Shown piece by piece: positions 41,661 to 50,985 of a DNA stretch of 64,000 nucleotides (position 1 is the stretch's first letter; every line of letters starts with the position of its first letter). The position numbers and the translations under genes are program-made. Origin of the DNA: Labilithrix sp. (GTDB taxonomy: Bacteria; Myxococcota_A; Polyangia; Polyangiales; Polyangiaceae); contig JAHBWD010000008.1 in assembly GCA_019637175.1 (NCBI GenBank), forward strand, positions 1 to 64,000. The letters run 5' to 3'. The notes beneath the pieces are model-generated. The model was given only the letters and a program-made list of their open reading frames with translations. It did no database searches and was not told the origin of the DNA.

Positions 41661-42910
41661 GGCAGGTCTCCCGAGAGGATCACCAGATCGGCATACGCGC
41701 GCCAGGCGGCTTCGAGCAAGTCGAGGCGCCTCGCGACCGCGAGCGCGAGGTCGCGCTTGGCGAGGAGCGCGCGCTGCAGCTCGATCTTTCCGAGCTTGTA
41801 GGCCTCCTGCGAGGCGCTGACGGCGCGCTCGAGCGCGGGCATGCCCGACTTGTCGACCTCCTCGACCGCCTTGACGACGGCGACGAACGCGTCGCGCGCG
41901 GCGCGCAGCCGGCTCTCCACGATCGTGTGGTAGAGCCCGAGCTGCCGATCGGCGTTCGAAACGCCGGCCTCGCCGCGCGCGATCTCCCCCTGGAATCGGC
42001 GCGTGATCGGGAACGTGATCACCGCGCCGAGGCCGAAGCGCGCCTCGCCGAGGCTCCCGTGGCCGGCGAGCACTTCGAGCGAGACAGGCTGGATGACCTC
42101 GCGCTTGTAGCGGTCGGTCGACGCGTGCCAGTACTCGCGCTCGCGCTGGAGGCGAACGATGATCGGCGCGTGCGCGGCCATCTTCGCGAGGTACGCGTCG
42201 TCCCACGAGCCGCGGAGCGACGGCGGCGTGATCACGACGTCGGCCGGCGGCGCGTCGTGTCCGCCGCCCCCGATGAGCTGGTCGAAGCGCGCCTTCGCCG
42301 CGGTGACGCGCAGCGCGGCTTCGGCGCGCGACTGGACCCAGCGCGCGACCTCGGCGTCGGCGAGCGACTTCTCGTAGATCGTGGTGTCTTTCGCCTCGAG
42401 TCGCCCCGCGAAGTACTTCGCCTCTTCGCGCGCGTTCTGCTCGCCGTTGACCGCGGCGACGACGCGCGCGTTGCCGACGACGACCTCGCCGTAGGCGGCG
42501 ACGACGCTGCCGATCGCGATCGCCCGCGCGTCGGTGACGCCTTGCTTGCGCCAGCCGATGAGCTTCTCCGCCTCTTCGATGCGCTTGCCTCGCTGGCCCG
42601 CGATGTCGATCGGAATATAGGTGAAGGTGAGCGCCTGCACCGTGCCCGTCGTGCCGCCGTTCCACCCGCGGTCGACCTGGACGTCGGTGTACGGGTTGCC
42701 GATCGCGCTCTGTCGCGCACCGGTCATCTGCGCGTTCGCGACGCCGAGCTCCCCCTCCGCCTCGACCACCATGATCGCCCTCTCGCGCCCCATCTGGATC
42801 GCGCGCTCGAGCGTGGGAAACTCCGCGCGGGCGGCCGGGCCGTGCAACGTCAATGCGGCGAACGCGACGGCGGCCGCGATCTTCGCTCCGAGGCAATGAC
42901 GATTCTGCAT
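41657..42910 (-). CDS. TolC-like outer-membrane efflux protein
   Basis: 417 residues, ATG start, signal peptide to about residue 29 (HGPAARA). Long helices dominate (EKLIGWRKQGVTDARAIAIG; ALERAVSASQEAYKLGKIEL), with the repeat structure of the TolC/OEP family in which two homologous halves each contribute helices and two short beta strands. No inner-membrane pump or membrane-fusion gene is adjacent. Instead it is coupled to a GH44 lipoprotein. It may serve a pump encoded elsewhere. Confidence 0.78.
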   Translation of the reverse strand: MQNRHCLGAKIAAAVAFAALTLHGPAARAEFPTLERAIQMGRERAIMVVEAEGELGVANAQMTGARQSAIGNPYTDVQVDRGWNGGTTGTVQALTFTYIPIDIAGQRGKRIEEAEKLIGWRKQGVTDARAIAIGSVVAAYGEVVVGNARVVAAVNGEQNAREEAKYFAGRLEAKDTTIYEKSLADAEVARWVQSRAEAALRVTAAKARFDQLIGGGGHDAPPADVVITPPSLRGSWDDAYLAKMAAHAPIIVRLQREREYWHASTDRYKREVIQPVSLEVLAGHGSLGEARFGLGAVITFPITRRFQGEIARGEAGVSNADRQLGLYHTIVESRLRAARDAFVAVVKAVEEVDKSGMPALERAVSASQEAYKLGKIELQRALLAKRDLALAVARRLDLLEAAWRAYADLVILSGDLP

Positions 42911-42924
42911 CGAGTGACCTCTCG

Positions 42925-43010
42925 GCGCGCGTCTCCGCGCGCGTTCAGGGGGTGAGCGGAACGCTCAGCGCGCGTCTCCGCGCGTCCAGGGGGCTGAGCG
43001 GTACGCTCAG
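42925..43010. repeat. Tandem duplication (~43 bp) with internal palindromes
   Basis: Two copies of cgcgcgtctccgcgcg-t(t/c)caggggg-tgagcgg(a/t)acgctcag lie head to tail at about 42925-42968 and 42969-43010. Each ends in a hairpin: TGAGCG-gaa-CGCTCA (42953-42967) and CTGAGCG-gta-CGCTCAG (42994-43010). They sit 15 bases upstream of the TolC-like start, in its leader or promoter region. Confidence 0.75.
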
Positions 43011-43162
43011 CGCGCCACTCTAACGCACTCGCGGGCGCGTTCGGCAGCCGCATGCAGATCGCACGGCGGGTGCGTTGCAGACATCCACAACCTGTGTTCG
43101 CCCGTTCGCAGGATCGTCATTTTTTCATTGAGGCGATCCCGGACCGGGGGCAAAGAGCGGCC

Positions 43163-44047
43163 ATGCTCAGCATCGACCTGACGGGGAAGCGTGCGTTCGT
43201 CGCGGGCGTGGCCGACGACGGCGGCTTCGGGTTCGCGATCGCCAAGGCGCTCGCCGAAGCGGGCGCGAGCGTGTGCGTCGGCACCTGGCCCCCCGCGCTC
43301 GGCATCTTCACGACGCTCCTCCGCCGCGGGAAGCTCGACGAGTCGCTCGCGATGCCCGGCGGGCAGAAGCTCGCCTTCGAGCGCATCTACCCGTTCGACG
43401 CCGAGTTCGACACGCACGGCGACATGCCCGAAGAGATCCGCGAGAACAAGCGCTACAAGGAGCACGGCGACGTCAGCATCCAGGGCGCGATCGATCGCCT
43501 GAAGGCCGACTTCGGCGACGCGTGCGTCGACGTGGTCGTGCACTCGCTCGCCAACGGCCCCGAGGTGAAGAACGTGCTGCTCGAGACGAGCCGCAGGGGC
43601 TACCTCGGCGCGATCGGCGTGAGCGCGTACTCGATGGTGTCGATGGTGCAGCGCTTCGGGCCGATCATGCGCAAGGGCGGCTCGTTCCTCTCGCTGTCGT
43701 ACATGGCGAGCGAGCGCGTCATCCCCGGCTACGGCGGCGGCATGAGCTCGGCGAAGGCCGCGCTCGAGAGCGACACGCGCGTGCTCGCGTTCGAGGCGGG
43801 CCGGCGATGGGGCCACCGCGTCAACTGCATCAGCGCGGGTCCGCTCGCGTCGCGCGCCGCGAGCGCGATCGGCTTCATCGGCCAGATGATCGAGTACTGC
43901 AAGGTGAACTCGCCGCTGCCCGAGGCGCTCGACGCGCGCGAGGTCGGCGGCGCCGCGGCGTTCCTCGCGAGCCCGCTCGCGAGCGGCATCACCGGCTCGA
44001 CGGTCTACGTCGACAAGGGCTTCGCCGCGATGGGCAAGGCTGTCTAG
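43163..44047 (+). CDS. fabI: Enoyl-ACP reductase, plant/plastid type
   Basis: 294 residues, ATG 43163. An SDR-fold protein with [20 protein letters not shown] and an insertion (residues about 45-100, [28 protein letters not shown]) typical of plastid-type ENR. The active-site block [20 protein letters not shown] has Tyr and Lys seven residues apart, and [19 protein letters not shown] follows. It reduces trans-2-enoyl-ACP with NADH in fatty-acid elongation and is the triclosan target class. This lineage of bacterial FabI is close to plant and chlamydial enzymes (family knowledge). Confidence 0.88.
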   Translation: MLSIDLTGKRAFVAGVADDGGFGFAIAKALAEAGASVCVGTWPPALGIFTTLLRRGKLDESLAMPGGQKLAFERIYPFDAEFDTHGDMPEEIRENKRYKEHGDVSIQGAIDRLKADFGDACVDVVVHSLANGPEVKNVLLETSRRGYLGAIGVSAYSMVSMVQRFGPIMRKGGSFLSLSYMASERVIPGYGGGMSSAKAALESDTRVLAFEAGRRWGHRVNCISAGPLASRAASAIGFIGQMIEYCKVNSPLPEALDAREVGGAAAFLASPLASGITGSTVYVDKGFAAMGKAV

Positions 44048-44049
44048 CT

Positions 44050-44085
44050 GGGGCTTCCGCCCCCTCGCGCGCTCGCGCGCGCGAG
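44050..44085 (+). terminator. Double hairpin after fabI
   Basis: GGGGC-ttcc-GCCCC (44050-44063) is followed directly by CTCGCGCGC-tcgc-GCGCGCGAG (44064-44085), a perfect 9-bp stem, starting 2 bases after the fabI stop. No T-run follows. Two more GC-rich inverted repeats lie downstream before 44160. Confidence 0.55.
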
Positions 44086-44233
44086 CCTCCCCCGGCTGCC
44101 GCTCCATCCGGACCGGCGTGTGCGCCTTCGGCGCAACGGCGCGCCAGGCGCGCCGCGGCACGCCTGGGTCGACGCGAGGCTTCATGCACCTTCCAAGCGG
44201 CGAAGGGCTCTGCCTCGGCGCGCGGCTCGTGCG

Positions 44234-44560
44234 TCAGCGGCAGGTGCCGTTCGAGCAGTCGAGCGGCGCGCAGCAATCGAAGGGCGTCGCGCAGAGGCCG
44301 TAGAGATCGGCGCAGCTCCCTCCGCTGCTCGTCGTTCCGCTCGATCCCGGCGGCGGATCGACGGGCTCGCTGTCGATCGCCGCGGCGTCAGCCTGGCCGG
44401 GCGTGCTCGACGGATCGCCGCAGAAGCCCTCGCGACAGATGGTGCCCTGCGGACAATCGGGATCGACGTTGCACCGCTGCTCGCCGTTGTCGCACGCCGA
44501 GGCGGAGAGCGTCGCCGCCACCGCCAAGAACGTCGACGTCACGAGGAGGGTGGGCCTCAC
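44234..44560 (-). CDS. Small cysteine-rich lipoprotein
   Basis: 108 residues from GTG 44560; upstream frame lacks a signal. Lipobox LSASAC. Cys-rich modules: CNVDPDCPQGTICREGFCG and CADLYGLCATPFDCCAPLDC separated by a Ser/Pro linker. The second resembles Dickkopf/colipase-like knots seen in exported myxobacterial proteins. Its role is unknown. Confidence 0.65.
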   Translation of the reverse strand: MRPTLLVTSTFLAVAATLSASACDNGEQRCNVDPDCPQGTICREGFCGDPSSTPGQADAAAIDSEPVDPPPGSSGTTSSGGSCADLYGLCATPFDCCAPLDCSNGTCR

Positions 44561-44721
44561 GTCCGCAACCCTAGCAGCAACCCTCGCCTGGCAGGGCGCA
44601 TGGATCGTCGAAGTCCCACCTAGGGAAGAGCCCCCAAAATCGGCTTTAAACATGCACTTGGAGACGCGCGAAGGACGCTCGTGCACAACCCGACGGCGAA
44701 TGGTCCTGCTAGAGAAAAGGC

Positions 44722-46086
44722 ATGGCACGCGTGACCACGATGATCGGTGTGGCGCTGGTCTCGACGATGGCGATCGGCTTCGTCGCTTGCGGATCGGTCG
44801 GCCCTGGCTCGGGCTTCCCGAACGGCGACGGCGACGGCAACGATCAGACGAGCAGCGGCGGCCCGCTGCTCGGCCCTGGAGGCAACGACGGGGGCGCGAA
44901 GCCGTGCGTCGGCCTCGAGTGCCAGATCGTGAGCTGCGCGGGCGGCGCGACGACGACGCTCACCGGCAAGGTCTACGCACCCGAAGGCACCGTCCCGCTC
45001 TACAACGCGATCGTCTACGTCCCCAACGCGCCGGTCGACGCGTTCGTGAACGGCGTGACGTGCGACAAGTGCGGGAAGGTCAGCGGCTCGCCGATCGTGA
45101 CGGCGCTCACCAACGAGAAGGGCGAGTTCAAGCTCGAGAACGTTCCCGCGGGCACCGACATCCCCGTCGTCATCCAGATCGGAAAGTGGCGGCGCCAGAT
45201 CAAGGTCTCCACCGTCAACCAGTGCGTCGAGAACGCGATCCCCGCCGGCGAGACGCGCCTGCCGCGCTCGCGCGTCGAAGGCGACATCCCGCAGATCGCG
45301 CTCACGAGCGGCAACGCCGACTCGCTCGAGTGCTTCCTTCGCAAGCTCGGTCTGACCGATCCCGAGTTCACCGCGCCCACCGGCCCCGGGCGCGTCCACT
45401 ACTTCACCGGCAACGGCGCGACCCTCACCGGCGGCACGCCCGCCGCGGCCACGCTCTGGAACAACCTCGAGACGCTCAAGAAGTACGACATCGCCGTGCT
45501 CTCCTGCGAAGGCTCCGAGCGCACGGGCGACAAGCAGGCGTACTACGAGAACATCAAGAACTACCTCGACGCGGGCGGCCGCGCGTTCGCGTCGCACTTC
45601 CACTACGTCTGGTTCCGCTACGGACCGAACCCGCTGCCGACCACGGCGGCGTGGGCCAACCCGCCGAACACGAGCGGCCCGTACGCGATCGACACCGACT
45701 TCCCCAAGGGCAACGCCTTCGCCGACTGGCTCGTCAACGTCGGCGCGTCCACCACGCGGGGAACGATCGCGCTCGAGGCCGTCCGCAACAGCGTCGGCGA
45801 CTCCGCGCCGGCCGTCTCGCGCCGCTGGATCCACTCGCCGTCGCCGACGACGGCGAAGTACTTCACGTTCAACACGCCCATCGGCGTCCCGCCCGACAAC
45901 CAGTGCGGCCGCGCCGTCTTCACCGACGTTCACGTCTCGGTCCAGGGCGCGACGGGCACCTTCCCGAACTTCTGCAACAACAACCCGCTCAACGCGAACG
46001 AGAAGGCGCTCATCTTCCTCTTCTTCGATCTCTCGTCGTGCGTGCAAGACGAGTCGAAGCCGCCGGTGCTCCCCGGCCCGAAGTGA
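44722..46086 (+). CDS. Lipoprotein with carboxypeptidase-regulatory-like domain
   Basis: 454 residues, ATG 44722. Lipobox IGFVAC, then a Gly/Asp/Asn linker. Residues about 70-155 are a beta-sandwich of the carboxypeptidase regulatory-like type (TLTGKVYAPEGTVPLYNAIV ... EKGEFKLENVPAGTDIPVVI). The remaining 290 residues form another domain (KKYDIAVLSCEGSERTGDK, YLDAGGRAFASHFHYVWF) that looks like a class I glutamine-amidotransferase-type or flavodoxin-like fold, with Cys and His visible but no confident catalytic triad. Probably surface exposed. Confidence 0.65.
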   Translation: MARVTTMIGVALVSTMAIGFVACGSVGPGSGFPNGDGDGNDQTSSGGPLLGPGGNDGGAKPCVGLECQIVSCAGGATTTLTGKVYAPEGTVPLYNAIVYVPNAPVDAFVNGVTCDKCGKVSGSPIVTALTNEKGEFKLENVPAGTDIPVVIQIGKWRRQIKVSTVNQCVENAIPAGETRLPRSRVEGDIPQIALTSGNADSLECFLRKLGLTDPEFTAPTGPGRVHYFTGNGATLTGGTPAAATLWNNLETLKKYDIAVLSCEGSERTGDKQAYYENIKNYLDAGGRAFASHFHYVWFRYGPNPLPTTAAWANPPNTSGPYAIDTDFPKGNAFADWLVNVGASTTRGTIALEAVRNSVGDSAPAVSRRWIHSPSPTTAKYFTFNTPIGVPPDNQCGRAVFTDVHVSVQGATGTFPNFCNNNPLNANEKALIFLFFDLSSCVQDESKPPVLPGPK

Positions 46087-46105
46087 GGCGCGCCGCTCGA
46101 GCTCG

Positions 46106-46852
46106 TCAGAAGAGCTCGTGCGAGACGATCCGAACGCCGGTCGAGAACCATAGCGGCAGCACGTTGTCGCCCCAGAGGCCTTCGCCCCAGGTGCCGTCGA
46201 GCTGGAGGTGATCGTTGAAGATGATCCGGAAGCCCGCCTGGTAGGCGCCACCCGCGCCCTGCACGTAGGGATCGCCGGAGAAGATCTCGGCGATGAGGTG
46301 GAAGTCGAAATACGTCTCGACCTGCGCGCCGAAGCCCCACGTGAGCTTCGCCGGAGCGAGACCCGGCGCGGCGATCGTCGAGACGCCGACGTTGGCGTGG
46401 ATGAGGAAGTCGTCTTCCTTGATGAACGCCTGCGTCACCGCGATGTACGAGAACGCGCTCCAGCCGGGCGCTTCGAAGCCGCCGCTGCCCGCGGGCGAGA
46501 CGCCGCCGACGGCGATCGCGACGCCCGGCGGCTCGTTGGGGACCGACTCGAGCAAGAGGAACTTGCCTTGAACGAGCGGAGCGCCGACGCCGTACGTCGG
46601 ACGATCGGGGTGGAGGCGGAAGCCGTTGACGCCGTGAACGCCGCCGAGCGTCAGCTCGAGCCAGTCGGTCGGACCGACCGCGGGCAAGAGCCAGTGTTGG
46701 AGGCTCGTTTTGTCGCGGCGCAGCCACGTCTCGACTTGGACGTGGCCCTTGCCGGCGACGTGCGCGTCATCGGTGATGAACGGACGAATCGCGCGCGCGG
46801 GCGGCGCAAAGGCCATCGCGCCGAGGAGAACGCCCGCTGCGATCGCTCGCAT
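46106..46852 (-). CDS. Outer-membrane beta-barrel protein
   Basis: 248 residues, ATG 46852. Signal peptide to about residue 22 (FAPPARA), then IRPFITDDAHVAGKGHVQVETW, a start shared by many transporter-like barrels in this phylum. Alternating strands continue to the end (WLELTLGGVHGV, FLLLESVPNEPPGVAIAVGG, VRIVSHELF). Terminal aromatic LF fits a barrel's last strand. Small-solute or structural role unknown. Confidence 0.65.
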   Translation of the reverse strand: MRAIAAGVLLGAMAFAPPARAIRPFITDDAHVAGKGHVQVETWLRRDKTSLQHWLLPAVGPTDWLELTLGGVHGVNGFRLHPDRPTYGVGAPLVQGKFLLLESVPNEPPGVAIAVGGVSPAGSGGFEAPGWSAFSYIAVTQAFIKEDDFLIHANVGVSTIAAPGLAPAKLTWGFGAQVETYFDFHLIAEIFSGDPYVQGAGGAYQAGFRIIFNDHLQLDGTWGEGLWGDNVLPLWFSTGVRIVSHELF

Positions 46853-46876
46853 CGCGGCCAGCGTATCACGCTCGAT

Positions 46877-47959
46877 TCATTTCGAGGGGACGTCTGCGCA
46901 GCAGCGGAAGCCCTGTTGGTAGAACGTGTGCGTCTCGTCGTGCGCCTTCGTCGCCGGACGGCATCGCGTGCGAACCGGGCCCCAGTAGCCGCCCTTGAGG
47001 ACGCTCGGGCGCTCGCCCGCGATCGACGACTTCGTCCACTCGTCGACGTTGCCGGTCAAGTCGTACACGCCCGACTTGCTCTTGCACGAAGCGCGTGAGC
47101 CGCTCGGGAGGCCCTGCCACAGGCGATCGAGCTCCTGCGACGCGCGGCTCCGGGGGATGAGCCCGTTGCCGTCGAACTTGCGCCACGGACGATCGTTCAA
47201 GCACGCGTCGGGATCGCGGCTGTAGCCGTTGGGATACGGCGTCGCCTCTTCGCCTTCGCATGCGAAGGTCCACTCGTCTTCGGAGCAGAGGCGCTTGCCC
47301 TCGGCCTTGCAGGCGTCGCGCGCCTCGTACCAGCTCACCATGATGATCGGCCACTCACCCTTGCGGTTCGGGTACTCGTACCGATCCATGCAAACTGCAA
47401 TCGATTGCGTCGGCAGCTCCTTCGCCAGCGTGAGCCACTTGTCGCGATCGTATTCGGCGCAGCGCTCGGGCCACTTGCGATCGATCCACTTCGTGCACGC
47501 CTGGAGCTGGAGATCGTCGAGCATGAAGTGCTGCTTCATCTTGCCCTGGACGTGCACCATCCCGACGGGGCAGCTCCCGCGCGTCTTCTCGCGCGCGTCG
47601 GTGACGCTCGGATCTTCGCCGCGCGGTCCGCTGATCTGCCAGTGCTTGCCGCCCATCACGAGGTTCCACTCGCGCGCGACGCCGGGGAGCTGCAGCAAGC
47701 TGCTCGCGCCGCTCGCGCCGCTCTCGACCTCGATGGTGATCGGACGCTCCTGATTCGCCGTCGGCGATACGAGGCCCGGCAGATCGCGTGAGACCGAGTC
47801 GCGCGCGGGGCCGTCGGGACCGACGCCTGGATGCGCAGGAGCAGCCATGTTCGGCGGCGCGTGGAAGGCGATGCCGAGGCTGGTGGAGAGTGCCAAAAGC
47901 GCCGCGCCGGGCTTCATTGCGCGGCTAGAAAAGAAGGAGCCCCGAAACAGCTGGCTCAT
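46877..47959 (-). CDS. Formylglycine-generating-enzyme-like (SUMF1) exported protein
   Basis: 360 residues from ATG 47959 (AGG 6-8 bases upstream); ATG 47989 is an alternative. A hydrophobic segment at about residues 18-34 serves as signal peptide or anchor. The SUMF1/FGE fold covers about residues 135-360: MVHVQGKM, VSWYEARDACKAEGKRLCSEDEWTFACEG, VYDLTGNVDEWTKSS, LKGGYWGPV, GFRCC. The closing GFRC is typical. Eight or more cysteines suggest an oxidised periplasmic protein. Most such proteins in myxobacteria lack proven sulphatase-maturation activity, so the enzymatic role is open. Confidence 0.72.
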   Translation of the reverse strand: MSQLFRGSFFSSRAMKPGAALLALSTSLGIAFHAPPNMAAPAHPGVGPDGPARDSVSRDLPGLVSPTANQERPITIEVESGASGASSLLQLPGVAREWNLVMGGKHWQISGPRGEDPSVTDAREKTRGSCPVGMVHVQGKMKQHFMLDDLQLQACTKWIDRKWPERCAEYDRDKWLTLAKELPTQSIAVCMDRYEYPNRKGEWPIIMVSWYEARDACKAEGKRLCSEDEWTFACEGEEATPYPNGYSRDPDACLNDRPWRKFDGNGLIPRSRASQELDRLWQGLPSGSRASCKSKSGVYDLTGNVDEWTKSSIAGERPSVLKGGYWGPVRTRCRPATKAHDETHTFYQQGFRCCADVPSK

Positions 47960-48144
47960 GATGCCTATTCGTTGAGTGTGGAGCCTCATTGTTTCTTGTC
48001 GAGGTCGGATAACGCAAAAATCTTATGGAGCTATGCGGCACGAACGGATGTGATTTCTAACGTTGTGCGTCAGGGTGCGAAGCGGCGTTTGCCTGCACCG
48101 CGTCAGCCGTCTCTCGCGAGACTGGAACCTTCGCTCGCGCGGCC

Positions 48145-49551
48145 GTGTCCGCCCGGGACGTGCGCCGACTCGCTCTCCTCTTCTTCGTGGGCTCCTCGTC
48201 TCTCGCCGCCTGTCAGACGCCCGCGGCGCCCGCGCGATCGATCGCGGCGGTGACGTGCGTGACCGGCGCGCCGGCGCAGATCGCGCCCGTCGCGCTGCCG
48301 CCCGAGGCGCTCTCCACGGACGACGACGACGTCATCCGACCCTGCCTTCCAGGAACGCCGGAGCACACCGCGGCTCGATCGGCGTTCGAGGCCCTGTCGG
48401 CTCGGATCGACGATCTCGCCGGCGACGGCGATCCGAAGCCCGTGAAGGCCGAGCTCGAGGCTCTCCTCGAGACGCCGTGCTTCCGCCTCAGCGCCGGCGA
48501 TCCACACGACGGCCTTCCGCTCTCGTCGGCGATGTCGCTGAAGGCGTGGTGGAACGACGGCGGGCGCGGCTGGGTCGAGCACTACCTCGAGCTCGCCCGC
48601 GCCAGGCAGGTGGTCGTTCCACCCACGCCTCGCCGGGCGCTCACGAGCATGGGGACCGCGAAGCACGCGCTGGCGCCGCTGCTCTGCCCGCCGGGTGAGG
48701 CCGGTGCCTGCGGCCGCGAGACGACGGGCTGGGCGCTCCGCGCCGATCGCGCGCTCGATCGGCGGGCGCGCGCGCTCTTCGCCGAGACCCGCGAAGCGTC
48801 GTGCGCCCGGGAAGCCGCCACGGCCGAGCCCAAGGATCGCTACGACGGCTACCGCGCGTGCCTCGAGGGCGTCGCCCCGCGCCGCGCGGCGCTCCCGCTC
48901 GGTCGCTTCAAGGCGCCGAAGGACGGCTGGCTCGTGATCGCGGGCCCGCAATCGCGTCGCGGCTGCGAAGAGATCCGTGCGTACGACCTGGTGACCGGCG
49001 CCGCGTGGACGGTCTCTCGGTGCAACGCGAGCAGCCACGCGCTCGCCGCCGGCGTCACCACCACCTCGGGACGGCTCGACGTCGCGCCGCTGCGAGAGGC
49101 GGCCTGGATGATCATGCTCTCGAGCCTCGCCGAGACGCGCGTCCGGACGCGCAGCGAGAGCTACGAGGTGCCCAAGGAGATCCCGATCCAGCGCCCTCTG
49201 CTCTCCGTGCGCGGCTTCGGATCCTCGGGCGGCTGCGGCTTCGGCGGTCACCTCCGCGCGTGGTCGTGGATGCGCGAGCGCGGCGGCAGCGTCAGCGGTC
49301 AGGTGAGCGGCGTGCTTCGCTGGCCGTCGGGCTGCGACGACGCCGAGGATCACGCCGCCGAGCTGCTCGAGATCGCCGAGGGCGCGATCGAGCCCGGCTG
49401 CGCGCCGGCCGCTCCCCCTCCGATCGCCTGGACCTCGCCCGGCCCCGGCGTGGAGAGCGCGCCGCCCGCCCTCTTCGACGACCCTGCCCCGGCCCCGCTC
49501 CGAACCGCCCTCGCGTCGGTGACGGCCGGGCGCCGGCTCTGCGCCAAGTAG
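48145..49551 (+). CDS. Large lipoprotein, unknown
   Basis: 468 residues, GTG 48145. Lipobox SSLAAC. The protein is mixed alpha/beta with 14 cysteines spread along it, suggesting a disulphide-stabilised exported protein. A helical N-terminal half (RSAFEALSARIDDLAGDG) is followed by a beta-rich half (DGWLVIAGPQSRRGCEEI; LRAWSWMRERGGSVSG). A Pro-rich tail ends in RRLCAK. No catalytic motif. The 155-base upstream gap is AT-rich and probably carries the promoter. Confidence 0.6.
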   Translation: MSARDVRRLALLFFVGSSSLAACQTPAAPARSIAAVTCVTGAPAQIAPVALPPEALSTDDDDVIRPCLPGTPEHTAARSAFEALSARIDDLAGDGDPKPVKAELEALLETPCFRLSAGDPHDGLPLSSAMSLKAWWNDGGRGWVEHYLELARARQVVVPPTPRRALTSMGTAKHALAPLLCPPGEAGACGRETTGWALRADRALDRRARALFAETREASCAREAATAEPKDRYDGYRACLEGVAPRRAALPLGRFKAPKDGWLVIAGPQSRRGCEEIRAYDLVTGAAWTVSRCNASSHALAAGVTTTSGRLDVAPLREAAWMIMLSSLAETRVRTRSESYEVPKEIPIQRPLLSVRGFGSSGGCGFGGHLRAWSWMRERGGSVSGQVSGVLRWPSGCDDAEDHAAELLEIAEGAIEPGCAPAAPPPIAWTSPGPGVESAPPALFDDPAPAPLRTALASVTAGRRLCAK

Positions 49552-49634
49552 AATTTATCGAATCCTTACAATCAATTCGCGATTTCCGAACCGAGGGCCG
49601 AAATTCGAAGGCCGCCTCCGGCGACTTGGATCGC

Positions 49635-49964
49635 ATGACGACGACGTCGATGTGCCTCTCGGACAAGCCCACCTCGAACGAGCGGATCGCCGCGGCGATC
49701 GCCCACGGCGGGACCTGGGTCGCGTGGTTCCTCGCGCCGCTCATCGTCTACGCGGTCGAGCGCGATCGCTCCTCTTATGTCGCCCGCCAGGCGCTCCAGG
49801 CGCTCTTGTGGTCGGCGTTCGGCACGCTCGTCAGCGTCGCGACGTGCGGCCTCGCCATCCCGATCTTCATGGTCTTCCACGTCATCGCGGCCGTCCGCGC
49901 CCTCGAGGGGCAGGACTACGAGTACCCGCTCGTCGGCGATCTCGCCCGCAAGCTCGGCCGTTGA
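49635..49964 (+). CDS. DUF4870-family membrane protein
   Basis: 109 residues, ATG 49635. The pattern SNERIAAAIAHGGTWVAWFLAPLIVYAV, YVARQALQALLW and a C-terminal helix pair (VSVATCGLAIPIFMVFHVIA) fits the DUF4870 (Tic20-like) family of three- to four-helix membrane proteins with a conserved Arg-Gln-Ala in the centre. Function unknown in general. A TACAAT hexamer precedes it near 49568. Confidence 0.75.
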   Translation: MTTTSMCLSDKPTSNERIAAAIAHGGTWVAWFLAPLIVYAVERDRSSYVARQALQALLWSAFGTLVSVATCGLAIPIFMVFHVIAAVRALEGQDYEYPLVGDLARKLGR

Positions 49965-49978
49965 TGTAACGTCGAGGC

Positions 49979-50758
49979 ATGGCACGTTGGCTCGCTGCGG
50001 CGTTCGCCCTCGCGATCTTCGTCGCGGCATCGCCCGCCGCGGCGCAGGACGCCAACGGCTTCGGCCAGAAGGGCGGGCTCATCCTCAGCGTCGACCGGCT
50101 GATGCCCTTCCTCTCCTTCTCCTCGGTGACGAGCACCGAGGTCCGCGGCGGCAACACCGTCAAGACCTCCGACGCCGGAGCCTCGATGGTGCTGCTGCTC
50201 GGACGCGAGCCGACGCTCGGGGCCGTGCACACGATCCCGCGCCTCGCCCTCGACTATGCCGTCATCGATCACCTCACGATCGGCGGCTCCTTCGCGCTCG
50301 GCCTCGGCCTGAGCGCGTCGCGCAAGGTATCGACGACGCCGAACGCCGGCGGGAACACGACCGTGCAGGACAGCGACCAGCCGAGGACGACGATCGTCGG
50401 CTTCGCGCCGCGCGTCGGCTACGTGATCCCCATCGGTCGGGTCTTCGGGTTCTGGCCGCGGCTGGGCTTCGCCCTCTACTCGGTGAGCACCTCGGAAGAC
50501 ATCGTCAACAACGTCGGTGACGTCGTCCGCAACGACAGCACGTCCGACGTCTCCTTCTCGCTCGATCTCGATCCGCAGCTCTTGTGGGTGCCGACGAGGC
50601 ACTTCTTCGTCCACTTCGGGCCGGTGCTCAACCTCCCCCTCACCGGATCGCGATCGCGAACCGAGACCACCGGCAACACGGCCAGCGAGTTCAACGCCGA
50701 CCTCTCGGTCTTCCACTTCGGGATCTCGGCCGGCCTCGGCACCTGGTTCGATCTCTGA
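49979..50758 (+). CDS. Outer-membrane beta-barrel protein
   Basis: 259 residues, ATG 49979. Signal peptide to about residue 22 (AASPAAAQ). Repeated amphipathic strands (HLTIGGSFALGLGLSASRK, TIVGFAPRVGYVIPI, WPRLGFALYSVST, FFVHFGPVLNLPLTGSR) and the terminal GLGTWFDL mark a barrel of about 8-12 strands. Possible porin or adhesin-type barrel. It starts 14 bases after the DUF4870 stop, so the two may share a transcript. Confidence 0.7.
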   Translation: MARWLAAAFALAIFVAASPAAAQDANGFGQKGGLILSVDRLMPFLSFSSVTSTEVRGGNTVKTSDAGASMVLLLGREPTLGAVHTIPRLALDYAVIDHLTIGGSFALGLGLSASRKVSTTPNAGGNTTVQDSDQPRTTIVGFAPRVGYVIPIGRVFGFWPRLGFALYSVSTSEDIVNNVGDVVRNDSTSDVSFSLDLDPQLLWVPTRHFFVHFGPVLNLPLTGSRSRTETTGNTASEFNADLSVFHFGISAGLGTWFDL

Positions 50759-50985
50759 GCCGGCTGACGCCGTGCGCCGCAGCGCCTCGACGTCCGTGAG
50801 GCTCTCTGCCCGGACCGTGGCAGTCGTGCGCAGCTCGCTCGAGCCTGCGAGGGCCGCTCGCCCTCGCGCGGAGAGCAGCCCAGCGGTTTTCGCCGCGCGC
50901 GCGGCCGGCGCGCGCACGATCTCCGGTGGTACGGCGCGTGCTGCACCCACGCCCGCAGCACCATCCTTCACGGAGGGCAAGGCTC

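Noticed and set aside
41661..42896. Apparent fusion of the GH44 protein to an upstream 400-residue Arg/Ala-rich region
   Set aside because: That region is the +1/-1 frame shadow of the TolC-like gene; the TTGA overlap gives a clean GH44 start with a lipoprotein signal.
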